A DNA stretch of 64,000 bases from positions 28,183,429 through 28,247,428 of the forward strand of contig OV121097.1 of assembly GCA_921293015.1 (NCBI GenBank), read 5' to 3'. A program made the position numbers and the translations under genes. The stretch's first letter is position 1. Every line of letters starts with the position of its first letter. Origin of the DNA: Phorcus lineatus. Its lineage: Eukaryota; Mollusca; Gastropoda; Trochida; Trochidae. Positions 1 to 13,009 of the stretch are shown piece after piece. The notes under the pieces were generated by a model. That model searched no databases. It worked only from the letters and a program-made list of their open reading frames with translations, and was not told the origin of the DNA.

Positions 1-3000
1 TTTATGGGCACTTTTGAATCAAATTAATTTCTCTCGCAATTGACGTGATACGCAAATGATGAGATACGCTTACCTATAAGACTAAAATAACTTTGTTTCA
101 TTCATTTCAAATTTCGTGCAAATATAATGTAAATTGGTGTTAATTTAAGATCGACTTAGTTAAAATAAATTAAGTCCATTATTTCAAACGTTTTATCTCA
201 TATAAGCAAACAAAATATTTCTAAGGATTCTCTGTGTGACAAATTTGTGTCAACGCTACATCGTAGTTGGTGTTCACCAAAGGAAAGTGAAAACGTGTCT
301 CCAAAGTCTCGTCCAGGACTCTGGTTTCTAATTGGGGGGAATGATAGCCTAATGAAGTTCCACACCAGACATAGTTCTTGGCTCTTTACAGAGGAAAACG
401 AAATCTCATTCTCTGTCCACTACAATAAATGTCTGAGAATCGTTAGGATAAACTCAACACAATGGGAGCTCTTCTCCATTTACGTGTTAAGTTTAACATC
501 AAACAACAATCAAATTAAAGTTATTCTGTCGTAGAGTAAGAGTGATTCGTTTGTTCATATATTCATAATGTTTTATGGCACGATGCAAACTGTCTTGACT
601 TTCACTTGACCAAAAGGAATCAAGAGTATATATAGTGTAAAATTCTCTTAGTAATGACTTACATGCATGTTGAGATTGCCCAAAGACTTAATATGTCATG
701 CATGCTTTATTCTATAAGGTATAACTAAATTTTATTCTGAATATGCATATGCATGTAACGTGGATACATTTTATCCATGTTTGCAGATTCAAAGAAAAAT
801 AATACAAACCTATCTATAGCTACCCTGAAATTAACAACTTTTACCTCTTTCCAAAATGAGAAAGTATGGTAAAATGTTTTCATGTCAGAAAAAAAAAATT
901 ATCTAGCGAGTAAGTCAGTAAGTAGTTACATCACATTCTTTAAAATGAACATTAAAAAATTCAAGAGTGAATGATATAACACAGTAACCAAGTTTGAAAT
1001 GAATAATAATTCTTTTTTTCAAATTCCATCAAAACCGCCTTTCAAAGTACTGCTTTTGAGAGATTATTTACTAAGCAATACACGTTACATATGTTCATAT
1101 GATCACTTACAAATCTGAACATTTGATTTTTGTGTGTTGAATATATCAAAATTTACGTTTCATTTCTATCATATACCTGTTCCTTTCCTGGCATATGATG
1201 CTACAATATCATAATAAGGAAACATGATTATCTTTGCCCTATGTAAGATGATACAATTCAAAGCGAAGATTGAATTGTTAATATCTTAAAATGTTAATGA
1301 AATTAAGAAAACAGCAGGGAACAATAAAAACGCCTTTCTGAACAATCTGTCACGGGACTTGTGCTGGTGTGTAAGCCGAGCACAAAATATGAGTGTATTG
1401 TGTGACTTACCACGTGACCTGATACTGGAAAGCAATATTTGAAACTGTGGTTGAATGCATGCAATTTGGACAACCATGATCCTCTTGTCTCAAACAAATC
1501 ATGGTTTATAACCTTTAACAGTTAGAATGTGAGAGGAACATTAATCTCTAGTAGTATGCACATTTCTAAATTCACTCAGCAAAGCCCATTTACATGAGTG
1601 TCAGTTTCAGGATCAGTTAAACCATAAGGGTATATAGGTAATTCTTTATGGTCTACTATTCATAATCTACAATCATAGAATCATATTGAAATTAGAAAGT
1701 TTGTTCTTTCGAAATATAATATCTATAACTTGGTGCAAGTACAATCAGGGCGCCCAAGTCATATGTAAAAGCACTGATATGATATTATGTGACCTGTCTT
1801 TTCTACAAGTGTATCCATTCAGATCTGCTAAGCATAATTCGTTTAATAATTCTAGCGAACATCAATACGATACCAGAAACGGATCTATCCAAGCCATCTT
1901 CATATTTCCTTCCTTATCTAGTATTTGATGTTATTGGTCTCTGGTCCTTTTAATGGTTGATCAATATCTGTCTGATGTAGCTCGTGTATAGAAACTCACC
2001 TGAACTCACAACACGCAAATTTTCGTTGTATGAAAAGAAACGCACTCACAGCATGAGATTAGTCAGGATAACAAGAGCAGGCGTTTGAAACCTTCAGGGC
2101 AGTTATCTTTTTAATTTTCTTAAATTTCATTATTCCGCTGATCATGCTGTGATTTACACACTTTCCTTTAATCTCGGTTTCGTAATTAAACCGTGGTGTC
2201 AAGTTCTTCCTTTGGTAATTCAAGGGTAATTCTCAGGGTACCTCACTCAACTAACAATGGAATGTAGTTACTCGAAGGGATTATTACGTTATGTTGAAGT
2301 TGTTGACATCGAGTTGATAAAGGTTATTTATCAACTTTTTTTTTCAACTAAATAAAAGCCAAATCAAATAAAAAATAACATCTTGTAAATGTTTAAAGGT
2401 AAATTTGAATTCAAGACATCAAGATTAATTTCCAAATTAGAATATTTTTGACATTGTTTCACAAATTCAACATTTGATAATCCTCAGACAAATAGGGCTG
2501 TTTTAGCAACATGATGTTAATTTGTTCAAAGACGTCATTTTGCTTGCAAGTCTAATGAATATGGCGACAACACATTTAATCAGAGTCGCCATTTCCAACA
2601 TAACTGAATCTTGTCATGACATTTACACGAGGATATTCCCCTGTGTTAATTCAACAATGGATAAGAGACGGAGAATTTTCAAAAATGTAAATGATCTTGA
2701 CAAAGAAGGTGTTGAGTACAGAGCCCTTTTGTAACATAATTCATCTCGAATACGTCCAGGAGGAACATTCTTTTACAAATATTGCAAACTGTGATAACGC
2801 CATTGTATAACAAAGTGTCAAAGTGTCTCGAAACGACAGTAACATGTGGGCTAGTTTGAGAATACAGCTGGAATTACGGTATCTGTCGACAGCCTAAGAA
2901 GGTTAATCAATGTGAAGACCCTGTTTTGTGAGTGTCAGGGGGCCGGGGAATGTTTCTTTGGGGAGAAGTTCATGTCTAAAGTCTTTTATTTTGGAATCGT

Positions 3001-3960
3001 GACTATATGTAAAGGGATTTTAAGTACTTGGACTAGATACAGACGGTTGGGAAATATTTTCCAACTTCCTTTTTTCAATGACCAATTCATTATTAAAGTG
3101 TTTGTTTAACATTGAACAATTTCTGAATATATACTAAACAACACAATCTTTAGTATTTATAAAATCGATCATTTCAAGAATAGTAAAACAGCAAAATAAC
3201 ATAGTTGAAAAGGTTTTTTTCTATAATAGCAGAGTTTTATTAGAAGTGGTTGATGTTGAGATTTACTGACTTCGACCCAATAATGAAGACATAGAAACGA
3301 GAAAGAAGGTCAACATTTGGTGCAGCCCAAATGAGCACAAATTGTTACCCCAAAACGTCTCCTATTTACTGAAAAAGATGCTGAGCTGGCTATGAGGCCA
3401 TTGCTTCCATATCGTTTTAATAATACATGTCAGAAAAGTTCTGAATATAACTAGAAACCCATATCGTGTTTGATCGCTAACAAAACCTAGGAAGAACTAA
3501 AGAGAAACTGCTTTTGCAATGCTTTATTTCATGTGTGTATAATACTTAACTTAGATTTAACTATTGGATGGTATAGATTTCAAAGGCTAATAAGTCTTAA
3601 CAAATATAGAAATAGGTCCTAAAAACAAAATCAACCGAGCTTTAAAGGTATCAAACTTTGAATAGTGTAAAGTATCAATCGCATACTACATATACCGGCT
3701 GCTTCATCAAGGTCATATATCTACCTCAGTATATCCCAAAAAAAGCACCTGGAAAGCTAATTGAATAACCTTTTATACAGTATGTAACCATGGTTGTATC
3801 TATCTTATCCAGATATTGGCTCAAGGATGTTAACGTTTGTCACACTAGACAGATTAAGATAATTCAGTCCCAGTTTTGATATATCAGGCTATGGCGGTGC
3901 AAAAATAATAATTCGAATAAGGTATAGATATAGATAAAGCATATGTTCTTATGTTGATAT
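1..3960. other. Unannotated AT-rich stretch
   Basis: No gene, RNA or mobile element is supportable here. The longest open frame (247-534, plus) is a chance-level frame; its only notable feature is a 'ctctttacag' acceptor-like site before position 392. A short perfect hairpin lies at 2,312-2,336. A donor-like CAG|GTGAGT on the minus strand near 1,998 has no convincing exon attached. Confidence 0.5.
2312..2336. repeat. Short perfect hairpin
   Basis: AGTTGATAAA (2,312-2,321) and TTTATCAACT (2,327-2,336) are exact reverse complements around a 5-nt loop. No flanking terminal repeat or target duplication was seen, so it is only a local hairpin. Confidence 0.6.
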
Positions 3961-3965
3961 AAGCT

Positions 3966-4268
3966 GAAGGGCAGGATTACGAAGTGGTTATCGCGTACGG
4001 CTTTGTATCAAGAGGTCCGTGGTTCGAATCCCGCTGGGGTCACGGCAACTTTCTCTGCAATATAGAACTGTTCTACACACACTATCCTATGGGTGCAATG
4101 ATTTTCAGCGCAGTACCATCCATGGTTCGCTAGTTCCAGCAGATGCTCGCAGGTTTCATCCCATAGCTACGGTGGCGTTGCGGGCTTCACTCTGCAATAA
4201 TACTAGCAGCTGTGATATATGTGAAATATTCTTTATAGCGGCGTTAAAACTCACCTCAGTTCCACTAA
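3966..4268 (+). mobile_element. tRNA-derived SINE, family 1, copy 1
   Basis: The left part is tRNA-like. An A-box-like TTACGAAGTGG lies near 3,977 and a B box GGTTCGAATCC at 4,021-4,031. The body then carries the family core (caggtttcat..., then 'gcaataatactagcagc') and ends in 'cggcgttaaaactcacctca'. Four other copies lie at 22.9, 37.7, 40.1 and 54.5 kb, and this is the only one with a clear tRNA-like head. SINEs of this kind are transcribed by RNA polymerase III and mobilised by a partner LINE. The open frame over it (4,019-4,339) is not a gene. Confidence 0.85.
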
Positions 4269-4269
4269 A

Positions 4270-6760
4270 GATTGAAAATGACTTCCCGCTGTCAAAGTCA
4301 AGAGTAGGTTATAATCATTGCCCACAAATTCTTGCATAACACAGGTATGTGCAACACTCACTGACAACACAAAGGAATTTTCAACCATAGAAGATTTGCT
4401 TTTTTTTTTTAAAAAGATATTCAGTGACAACATTTTTGGCAATTAATGCTAACATTGAATCTAAAAGTTTTAAAAATTGCCTAAATGTAATCATGTTTTC
4501 AGCAATATTTTGAACACAAGAGATTGACAGTCGAATGTTATCACTTTAATTACTAAACCCCAAGGTAGTAAAAGTAACTTAAAGAATACACAAAAGAACT
4601 CTAGATAGACATAAACTTTCCTAGTTTAAATGTTAACAAAATAGAATTAAGAACATATTGTGTACTTAACCTGTCAACTGGTCCCAAAAGACATACTCGC
4701 AGTTAACTATGTTTACACTGAGTTGTTAGTATTTTGGGAATTCAAACCATTTTAGAGTTCAGTATAAGATAAAAGATCAAAAGTAAACAGTGAAACCATC
4801 ATATTCACTTCAAACATCTGTTTAGTCGACCTTTCAAATGCCAAGCTGATCAGACCAGCTTGAGATGATGGTTCATTTATTTCTCAGTCGACTTTTCCAG
4901 AGAAAAAAAGAGTTAGTGAAATGCCTTTCAGCTATCATAGGCATAGGCTATCAAAGTAAAAGTCTTGATTCATTAGAAATTGGCCATCTTCAGATATAAA
5001 TAATACTTTTCGTTATGTTTACTTTAATCTCAGTGTCAAATTATCAATTTCTTCAGGATGGTTTATTAATATTTTCAGTAAAGTAATTGTTTAAATTTAT
5101 TTGTCAAATAAAGTCCAGAAAAAACTAGAAATGTTGCAGTGATCAAAGTTTAAGGGTTTATCCCTAATTGGAGAATCAAGTCTGGAATAAGCCTGTTTAC
5201 CCAAATGGCACTTCGTGACCTACTCATTGATCTAGTTAGTAACATGGTGGTCACACTGAGAGAAAACTTTTAAATGAAAATAAACAGTTGCCTCCCGGTT
5301 CAATTAACCTTCTTATTACCATACGCAGCATGACGCCTGCAACTTATATTTTGGCATTTCGTGTGACAGCATAGTAGCGACATAGTAATATGGCGGTGAT
5401 TATTTTGGGGGATGTTTTTGTATTGTGTGAAACAAAAAAAACACTACATGTTATAAAATATCCATACTTTTACAAATAGAAAATGAGAAAAGTGCTGAGC
5501 AATTCCTTGTTGGAATATAACTAGAATGGCTTCACTTTTTGTTGTTATTTCTGAGTGATTGTACGCTATTCTTTGTCCAATAGTCAAATACCCCAAAAAT
5601 TACAAATGTGTACTCAGTAACGACTCAACTTGACGGTGTCGTTATCATACATAAAATAGAACCTTCCTATGTTCCTTATATGTTTAATGTTGCAAGATGT
5701 AGGAATGCTAGCGTCAAGAGTATAATTATAATTTCATATTGATAAGGTCCAATTTATACAATTAATACTTTATTTTCAATCGGTTAATCGTAGGTATTCT
5801 TACTTTCAATCCTTTTCTATCCGCAAATCTTAAAAAATGAAATTCGATAATCCGCGGCTAATTTAATTGATGGAAAGTAATTTATAGAACAATTTAAGCC
5901 TTTAGTGAACGCTGAAATGTAAATTTTCGCAAACTCATGCTCATGACGCACTTACCTTTATGACGTCGTAAAGAACGCCACGTCACATCGCTACTTTCGT
6001 TATTTTCTTTGATTTTGTGACTTCGGCAATAAACAGAATATTATATTCGTGCCAATGACATACTATGTTTACGACAATCATGAAATCGACAATCGGGAAT
6101 AATTTTTATTGCGATATCATGCTATATCCTCTATATATTTGAAAGCTCGCTGTTTATCTAACACGGAAGTTTACGCACGTTTTTAAACATATCAATTTCT
6201 TAAAAATTTCCCAAATTATTGTTAGAGTATGTCAAATGCATTATTTTCAGACGGTCAAAATCTTAAAGCACAACTTTTTTCATTTGATTCGCGCAGCTTA
6301 ACCCATCGGAACTACCACTTTAGATTTAAAAAATTGTCTTGCAATTAGTAAAGTTCTTTTTTTTATTACCATAAAAATACTGCTTCTTATGAGGCAGATT
6401 TCTACAAACATTTTTTCTATATGTACTTATACGTAAATGAGTCAGAAGTTGTATAGGGAGAATTGTATGTAGACAATTACGTTTACAAGAAAGCTAAAAT
6501 TACAGAAGGGAAAGATCATATAATTGAAAAAGGTATTTTCTATTATTGTACCAAAATGAAAATATGAGACACAAAAAGCGACTTGTGAGGCCTACGATTT
6601 CTAGAGCTTGTTTCATTTTAGTAGCCGTGAAGAACATGTCCAAAATTTTCTTCTTGTAACAGATATTTGAAAATAATGCAGTTGCACAAAATTAATTTCC
6701 CCTGTAAGAGTCAATGTAAACTAGATATTTTAATGTGCAATACATTGCATTTCTGAAATA
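4270..6760. other. Unannotated stretch
   Basis: Nothing firm is seen. A weak block (4,800-4,900) resembles 24,370-24,480 and 35,190-35,290 ('caaatgccaa' followed by a 'gggtcatt'-type segment). A strong minus-strand donor, AAAG|GTAAGTGC, lies near 5,953-5,960 after a short open stretch of about 28 codons, but no good acceptor is visible. Confidence 0.4.
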
Positions 6761-6774
6761 TGTGAGATAAGCAG

Positions 6775-6928
6775 TGTCTACAGGGCCATTAGTCCCCAGA
6801 CTAGAATTATCGAGTCTTGCCAAAGATAATTTTGGTGGACTTATGGTATTTGACAGTGCAGGAAACATTCTGGACCCAGACTCATTAAAGCTTCCTGGTA
6901 GTAAATCTTGGTCAGGTCAGTCTGACAG
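6775..6928 (+). CDS. Isolated exon-like open segment, unknown product
   Basis: An open frame runs between an acceptor (ataagcag| before 6,775, or ctacag| before 6,784) and a consensus donor, GACAG|GTACGT, at 6,928/6,929. The predicted peptide looks protein-like: 'LAKDNFGGLMVFDSAGNIL' followed by 'DPDSLKLPGSKSWSGQSD'. Its base composition is less AT-rich than its surroundings. If unspliced, the frame runs to a TGA at 6,957-6,959. I do not recognise a family, and no neighbouring exon can be joined to it. It could be an internal exon of a gene with long introns, an exon remnant, or a piece of a mobile-element ORF. Confidence 0.35.
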
Positions 6929-7783
6929 GTACGTTGAAGAGATTGTTAATCAATATTGAAATATAGATGAATACATTGTAATCCCTTAGCAATCGTAGCT
7001 AAAGTAGAAATAAGAAAGTGTTCGAAACATGTTCTCAAATATCAAGTAATGTCAATTATTTTCCTTTAGTAGCTTAAAATGATACCGTTTGACAGATTAC
7101 AGATTAAATTTATACCCATTGATGAAGTCATTGTCGTAGATTTCCAAAGGTTTATTATAAAACAAAACATTTTAACTGCAACAAATACAACTTAAATGAA
7201 TGACAAGTCAAGAAATAAGAAAATTGTCATAAAAGCGGATGAGCCTAAAGACTGAATGATAAAAGCATTGCCAAAAAGCTTCTGTAAAAAGGAGAGCCGA
7301 GACACAGGTATTTTGCATATTTTCCTGCATTTGTATTCTACTGGCCGCAAGCTTAAATGAAGTAAAACATTGTAGATTTTCGGTGTTTCGCGGTTTAAAT
7401 ATTTATGTGGAAGGGAATACATGTACTTAACAACATTCATGTTTGGAGGTCACCTCCTGCACACAGCTACGATTCCACTGTGGACAGTATTCATTACATC
7501 TTCAATATTAACGTTTAATGGGTACTATGGTGATCATCTCTCTGCTTATTCACACTTATTACATACATTGTAACATTTTTCTCTAATGCAATCTCATCGA
7601 ATCTTAAACAAAAGATGAATTCAACCAATCCTGGTATTCATCACTTACATTAGTCACACGATGAAAAGTGGTCTTTTATATGTCCGCCCATTCATACCTT
7701 GTACCTGGTGCTCCATACATATCTGGTTTAAAATGTATGATTTATTGTGATTCGCTTTGGTCGTCACATGGTGACTTTTACAG

Positions 7784-7952
7784 AAATAAACGCTCTTGGT
7801 TGAACTCTCCACACCAAAAATATAACAGGTGTATGAGGATTGATGCTATAAAAGTGCGTGTATTCTCACTTTCATTCTTTCACAGGAAAATTAATCATCA
7901 TTCCTATAGAAAGAAACAGAAAGTACGTTTTGTAGAGAAACTTTCAAATTAG
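7784..7952 (+). other. Weak exon-like open segment
   Basis: An open frame follows an acceptor-like 'gtgacttttacag' and runs to TAG at 7,952. It contains the motif YNRCMRI, which resembles YNKCLRI in the frame at 392-534, with several differences falling in third codon positions. The phases relative to the putative acceptors differ, so the similarity may be chance. Confidence 0.12.
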
Positions 7953-8214
7953 AGATTGCATTGATAAGACATTGTTTCTTTTAAAACATCAAAGGTCAAC
8001 TGAAAAGTATTTATCCAGTACATAACTCAGTTAATTCCTACAGGAAACTTATTCCAAATTTAAGGTCGCGAAAGTATGAAGCCAACATTGTCTCTTGTCT
8101 GAGGGGCAAGTTAATTACCCCGGCTCCTATCTGCCACTTTATTTCAATTTAGTTTTTGTTCAGTCCTAAGAAGCTGTAAACTAATTAAGCTTAAATATCA
8201 TAATACTCGTCGCA

Positions 8215-8450
8215 CACCAAGGTGAAACACTTATGTGTTTTTGCTATCCTGACAATGCACCAAACCCTGACATATTAGATAATCTTGTATGTGTGGTCTT
8301 TCTAGCTAATGTGTTCTTCTCTCCTAGCTGACCTCACTTGGTGAACACTGCAATTCCAACTCTGGAACAATCATATGATTTCTTATCATTGCAATCCAGG
8401 AACTTCATACCTCTCCTGAAAGAGGAAATTTTATGATATATATTTGTGCT
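8215..8450 (+). repeat. Block B, diverged copy 1
   Basis: Shares the order 'tgtgttcttctctcc', 'gacct(c)ac', 'ctggaacaat(c)atatg.tttctta', 'cctctcctg' with the better-preserved copies at 13.0 and 19.3 kb. No coding potential is evident. Confidence 0.5.
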
Positions 8451-8789
8451 GAGACAATTAATAATAACAAGTCACGCATGTGTTTACTGTGCGTCTAACC
8501 CTTCCTTTATGTTAATGCCTCTTGACATGTGTGTTTATGTTAACATTATATCAAACAGGTAGTTGTTTAACGCATAGTTGGTAGAACTACTTTCTTTGTA
8601 TAATATCATAAGCCATAGCTGTATCGATGTGAATTTACATTTAATTATGGATATATCTCTCCTTTACTAGCTAAAAACAAAAGGTTATATACTTGAAATT
8701 GATTATCGTCGATTTGTTAATTTCATGTCTATTTCACAAACTAAATGCACGGTAAAATAGGTTATAAAATCCTTCGTCAACGATTCACG

Positions 8790-9153
8790 TGGTGGCACGT
8801 GCTCCTGTGCGAAGCTCAGTTGACCGATATCAGTAAAATTCAGCGATATCCGGCGTAGATCGCCGGATGGATGGGTTACCCGATCATTGTTCTATTAACT
8901 GAGAGTTCAAGGGTTATTGAACTGAGACGCGAGCTGAGAAACTTGCGGTGTCTCCTTAGGCAAGAGATTTTATTCAAAATGTGCTTCTGTTCACCCTGCA
9001 GTACTAATTTGGTACCGGGTATAGATTGTGTTTGAGGTGACCTTTAACCGGCAGCATGGTTTAGACCAGGGTAATAATGCAGGGAGCGCCTTGAGCATGC
9101 CTTCGGTGTGGATATGTGTGCTATGAAAATATCCTCATTATTATTATCATTAC
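8790..9153 (+). mobile_element. SINE with ATT-rich 3' tail, family 2
   Basis: The body carries words typical of SINEs common in marine invertebrates: 'ttaggcaagagattttatt', 'tgtgcttctgttcaccc', 'gcgccttgagcatgcctt' and 'gatatgtgtgctat'. It ends in a simple 'attattattatcatt' tail at about 9,130-9,150. The tail fixes the plus orientation. The 5' end is uncertain because no clear target duplication is visible. Family assignment is from memory of similar repeats. Confidence 0.75.
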
Positions 9154-9809
9154 ATTGTAAATAAGCTAACATGGAATTATGGACTCATTCATAAAAGTCA
9201 ACTGAAGGCAATAATTCATACCATGGTCTGTAAGACAGAATTTCAACCTTAAACCATTCAATCAGTAATCTCCGTTTGTCTCGGTGCTTGTTAAAATCGA
9301 AAACTTTAATCTCAAATACATTTGTATTTACTTTCCAAAACAGAAAGTACCGATACGCCATTTTTTAAATACTTTTAGTGTGGCTTGCATTCCAGACAAA
9401 TTATTAGAATAAGACGTTCGAATATCAAAAAAGTGTAAATGCAACAATTTTGTCATTTAGCACTTTCAATAACGAAAAATAAACAGTATCAATAGATTTT
9501 GTTGAGGTTGTAAGGGTCAACGACAATCAGAATTTATGCTGCTCTTATCTGATAAATACATTTTCATTGTATTTCATAACAGGAAATTAAGGAATATGAA
9601 AGCTTAACAAACAACATAGGACATAGAAACTGAGGGTGTTTGCTCTCTTAGTTGTAATGACATAAATGCAATGTCGCCATCTTGGCATATTCCCTATGCC
9701 GCAGCGATGTGAAAGTTCTTAATTCTTCAATTATTATTAATTATTTCTTCAAAATCCTACGTCATTGCTTTAGGTTATGTGACATAAGGTCATCGTATGG
9801 AAGTTCATT

Positions 9810-10020
9810 CCATTTCCAGGATGTATGTGTCCCCGCGACATCGTTACGGTGTGACTTTGGCCTTCAGCTATGTTCTGTCAGCCAAAAATTGCCAAGCTGT
9901 CAGCAGAGTCTTCGTGCTAATGAGAGGTGAGATAGTTCGATTGTGTATAGCACACGCCACACAGACATAACCCAAGGCTGTTTTCTGAAAGAATACTTTG
10001 AGTGTCACGCTCTTTGGCCG
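9810..10020 (+). repeat. Block D, diverged copy 1
   Basis: Matches other D copies in order: 'ggtgtgac..tggccttcagctat', then 'cagcacacgccacacagacataac' and 'ggctgttt'. In the right half of the window D follows A. Here it precedes the A copy at 11.4 kb. Confidence 0.55.
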
Positions 10021-10286
10021 CCCAACCATGATGCGAATAGAATTGATGTGAACTGAATTTTTATTTGAAAGTGAAATGTTATGTTATAAGGCCTTATTTC
10101 CAACAACATTTGAAATATCTTTTTCAGAATAGGGATGTATACTTAATATAGTGATGCAATGGTCTCCTCTGTTTAGATTCAACATCAAGGGTTATGCCTA
10201 TTTATCATATTCACTTTCAAGCCACTGTATCATCTTTCTTTGGGAAATATAGTGATCAAACGAAATGGAAACGATGGTTGCCATTG

Positions 10287-10319
10287 AAAGATAATCTTTT
10301 TACTAAGTGAAAGATTATC
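10287..10319. repeat. Short perfect hairpin
   Basis: AGATAATCTTT and AAAGATTATCT are exact reverse complements around a roughly 10-nt loop. No flanking element boundaries were seen. Confidence 0.6.
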
Positions 10320-10574
10320 TAAAATGAACATACCAAGTACGGTTGACCTACGCAATTCTGTTTGCCCAAATCAAATGGACAAAAGGTGTTCATACTAAAA
10401 TTGCCGCATGCAGTTTTCACTTGTTGCGTGACTTTTTCCGTCGACTTATGATAATGGGGTTGGGTAGTGAGATGTCTTTCTCTCTGAGCAATTCATATAA
10501 ACCTCTCAGTACATCAACCCATACATTATATAACCTTACTCTCCATTCGTGTGTTTAATCACGAACAAATCATG

Positions 10575-10660
10575 TCCTGTATCATCTGCATGATAACGGT
10601 GTCAGCATCTACACCGAAACGTCGCTACATTGCAATAAAGAAGTTGAAAATCCATAGAAC
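10575..10660 (+). mobile_element. Penelope-like 3' end with hammerhead-like core (remnant)
   Basis: Contains a 6-bp stem CGGTGT/ACACCG (10,597-10,602/10,611-10,616) followed directly by GAAACGTCGC. A polyadenylation-type AATAAAGAAGTTG and 'atccata' come next. The same order occurs in the fold-back at 32.7 kb. Penelope-like elements are known to carry hammerhead ribozymes with CUGANGA-stem-GAAA cores. Here the first core half is degenerate (TGATAAC). No reverse transcriptase is visible nearby. Confidence 0.45.
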
Positions 10661-11444
10661 TCTTTCTCATTGATCTAGACAAATTCTAAATGTCCTGCAA
10701 ACCATCGTTGGCTTTTTGTCTCCACACAAACATTCAAGTCAGACTGCAGCGTCTGAGGGACTCGGATACAAAAGGGTTTATTTTGGTATGACGGTTCTGG
10801 CCATTTATTCATACTGATAGTGTCCTTCTGTGTTTCTGCTAATGACCTATCTTTCTAGATATCTTTCTAGATATATCTGTCATCACTAACAACTGAAAAA
10901 CCTTATTGGTCAAACATAGCTGCAGATATCCTTCTCTGTCATAAGTAACTTTTACTACGACGTCAGTGAAAGTTAAGTTTCGCGAGGAGTCCTTGATAGC
11001 TCCCTATAGTTACCATAACTATAATGACTTTATGAATTAAGATACTCTGTGATTCGTGTCCCTCCATGGCGGATATTTTGACTCGTTTGTCTTCATCCAG
11101 GTTATACATTGCCAATTTGGGTTATTTGGATATATATGCAATACTTCTGCTTTAAAACCTGATACTGAAGAGAAATAAGTTAATGATAGTAAAAATTCAA
11201 TATAGGCTTAAAAGCAAATAAAGCAGCATACTTCTGTAAATAAAATAGAATATCATCGTTCACATTCGGGGCTAGATATACAATTATCCTTATATTATGC
11301 ATACGATTCAGATTATTTGGCCTTTTGATATAAATTAAAATAGTCCTACAAAGGTTTTGAGTACTATGCGTATTTTACACCCACTGGCAGATGTGTGCGG
11401 AAGTCATACAATATAATTACATGGTCACTGAGTAACAACAAACG

Positions 11445-11700
11445 CGTCTTTATTTGGTTTTCATATCAAGCAAAACTAGGCTGTGCAGAAGTCAATCTGT
11501 GTTTGTCACAGCAGACTGGACAGGTCAGTCTTGTCAAAAAAGGAAGACAAGAATGATAGGATTAGTTACACGACACCCGAGACCATTGTCCAGAAATCAT
11601 AGAGTGTCCAGCCATTATAATCATATCGTGCCAGCTTGAGGCTACAAATTGTTATTCACGCTAGGGGACGAGTATAATTTTATCACTTTAGGTATAGATG
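11445..11700 (+). repeat. Block A, copy 1
   Basis: One of six co-oriented copies. Shared landmarks are 'catatcaagcaaaact', 'gtcaatctgtgtttgtcac', 'gagaccattgtccag', 'atcatatcgtgccagct' and 'ttgttattcac'. Open frames through it are not conserved in length between copies, so it is treated as non-coding. Confidence 0.75.
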
Positions 11701-11900
11701 CGCTGATATGCTTTTCAAGCGCTTATCTCGTTTGACTTTTGCTTTTGTACATTTCTGCCATTGTACATTTTTGCCTTTTAAAACATGTTTGATGATATTT
11801 TGATTTATGAAGATAGAACACAGGCAGGTTCAAAGATCCTTTTTGTCGGTTTTAAAAATTGTTATAATCTTAAATTAATTGTCTGACATTGATTTACATA

Positions 11901-11925
11901 AATACATACACATACATACATACAA

Positions 11926-11968
<43 letters not shown>

Positions 11969-12002
11969 TACATACATACATACATACATACATACATACA
12001 CA
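11901..12002. repeat. Compound microsatellite (CATA)n-(CA)n-(CATA)n
   Basis: A run of CA dinucleotides (about 11,928-11,963) is flanked on both sides by CATA tetranucleotides, with minor CAAA and CACA interruptions on the left. It is likely polymorphic in length. Confidence 0.98.
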
Positions 12003-13000
12003 TTAATATTTGTATAGCGTCGATTACCAACTATACGCTGCTCAAATGCGCTTTGTTTTTTCCCTCGGTCATTGAATGTAAGGTTTGCAACTTAAGCAGC
12101 CATTTGACGTACCAAGTTTACACCATGCTCATCCTTACACATTCACGGCTGGGTGAACTTGAACACATGGTCACAGTGTTTTGTCCAAGTTACTAGACGT
12201 TTGCTTTACCTGCAACTAGGTGTATGCAGATCAGTATGGTTAATTTGATTGTTTAAGCACAAAAGTGTTTCTCTTCGAATCAAACGATTAATCAAGAGTA
12301 AATTTAAATATAAGAGTAGGTGGTTAAAAAATCTAAAAGTAATATTATCAATAACCCATTTTACGAACCGAGATTTCCTTTACCCAACCACTTACCTGTC
12401 GTGTATGTTTGATGTGCTGAGCGGAAAAATGACAAAATGATCTTATTGTGCAAGTAAAATCTTACCCTTAAATTACAATCCTCTGCATCTGCTTCAACAA
12501 TTATCTCTACAATATATTTTACGTATTTTCTGACTCATAATATCAGTGAATTTCACAGAAGCGTTCATACACCTCAGGGCAAATTTTCTAAAGGCACTGT
12601 TTCTCACTACAGGAAGTCTTTACAATCTATTTCAGATATTTTTCTCACGAACTATGTTTCATTTTCACAGATGCAAACTTAAACCCATAGGAAAAATATC
12701 TTAATGTACTGTTTCTTGCTCATCCTTAAATCTAACCAGGCGCGAAATGACATTCTGTTCTTATATGTGCTGGTCTTGTTCCTGATGTATTCTTCCTTCT
12801 CATCTTTCACCTCACAGATTAAATGAATTAAACTAAACTATGTGGCGTTTTAAACATCCTGAAATAAGCTCAAGATTTTAAAGAAATATGGAGCTTGGAA
12901 AATTATCCTAGCCTTAATCTGCCATATTTGAGGTACACTTATTTTAAGATCTAGATGTTAATGTTTCTGTCAAAAAATTCTATAAACGAATAATTTAAAT
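12003..13000. other. Unannotated stretch
   Basis: AT-rich, with only short chance frames. No repeat shared with the rest of the window was recognised. Confidence 0.4.
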
Positions 13001-13009
13001 TCGCGAACG

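Noticed and set aside
1998-2060. Minus-strand donor CAG|GTGAGT with a short open stretch
   Set aside because: There is no acceptor or start codon in a usable position, and the peptide is too short to judge.
3966-4047. Possible functional tRNA gene
   Set aside because: A and B boxes are present but the cloverleaf arms do not pair well, and SINE body sequence follows directly.
4019-4339. 106-codon frame
   Set aside because: It runs through the tRNA-derived SINE, whose other copies do not keep it.
5953-6045. Minus-strand donor AAAG|GTAAGTGC after about 28 open codons
   Set aside because: A strong donor but no clear acceptor or family. Kept only as a remark.
11879-12196. 105-codon frame through the microsatellite
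   Set aside because: The length comes from the CA/CATA repeat (threonine-histidine and related residues). It has no gene-like flanks.
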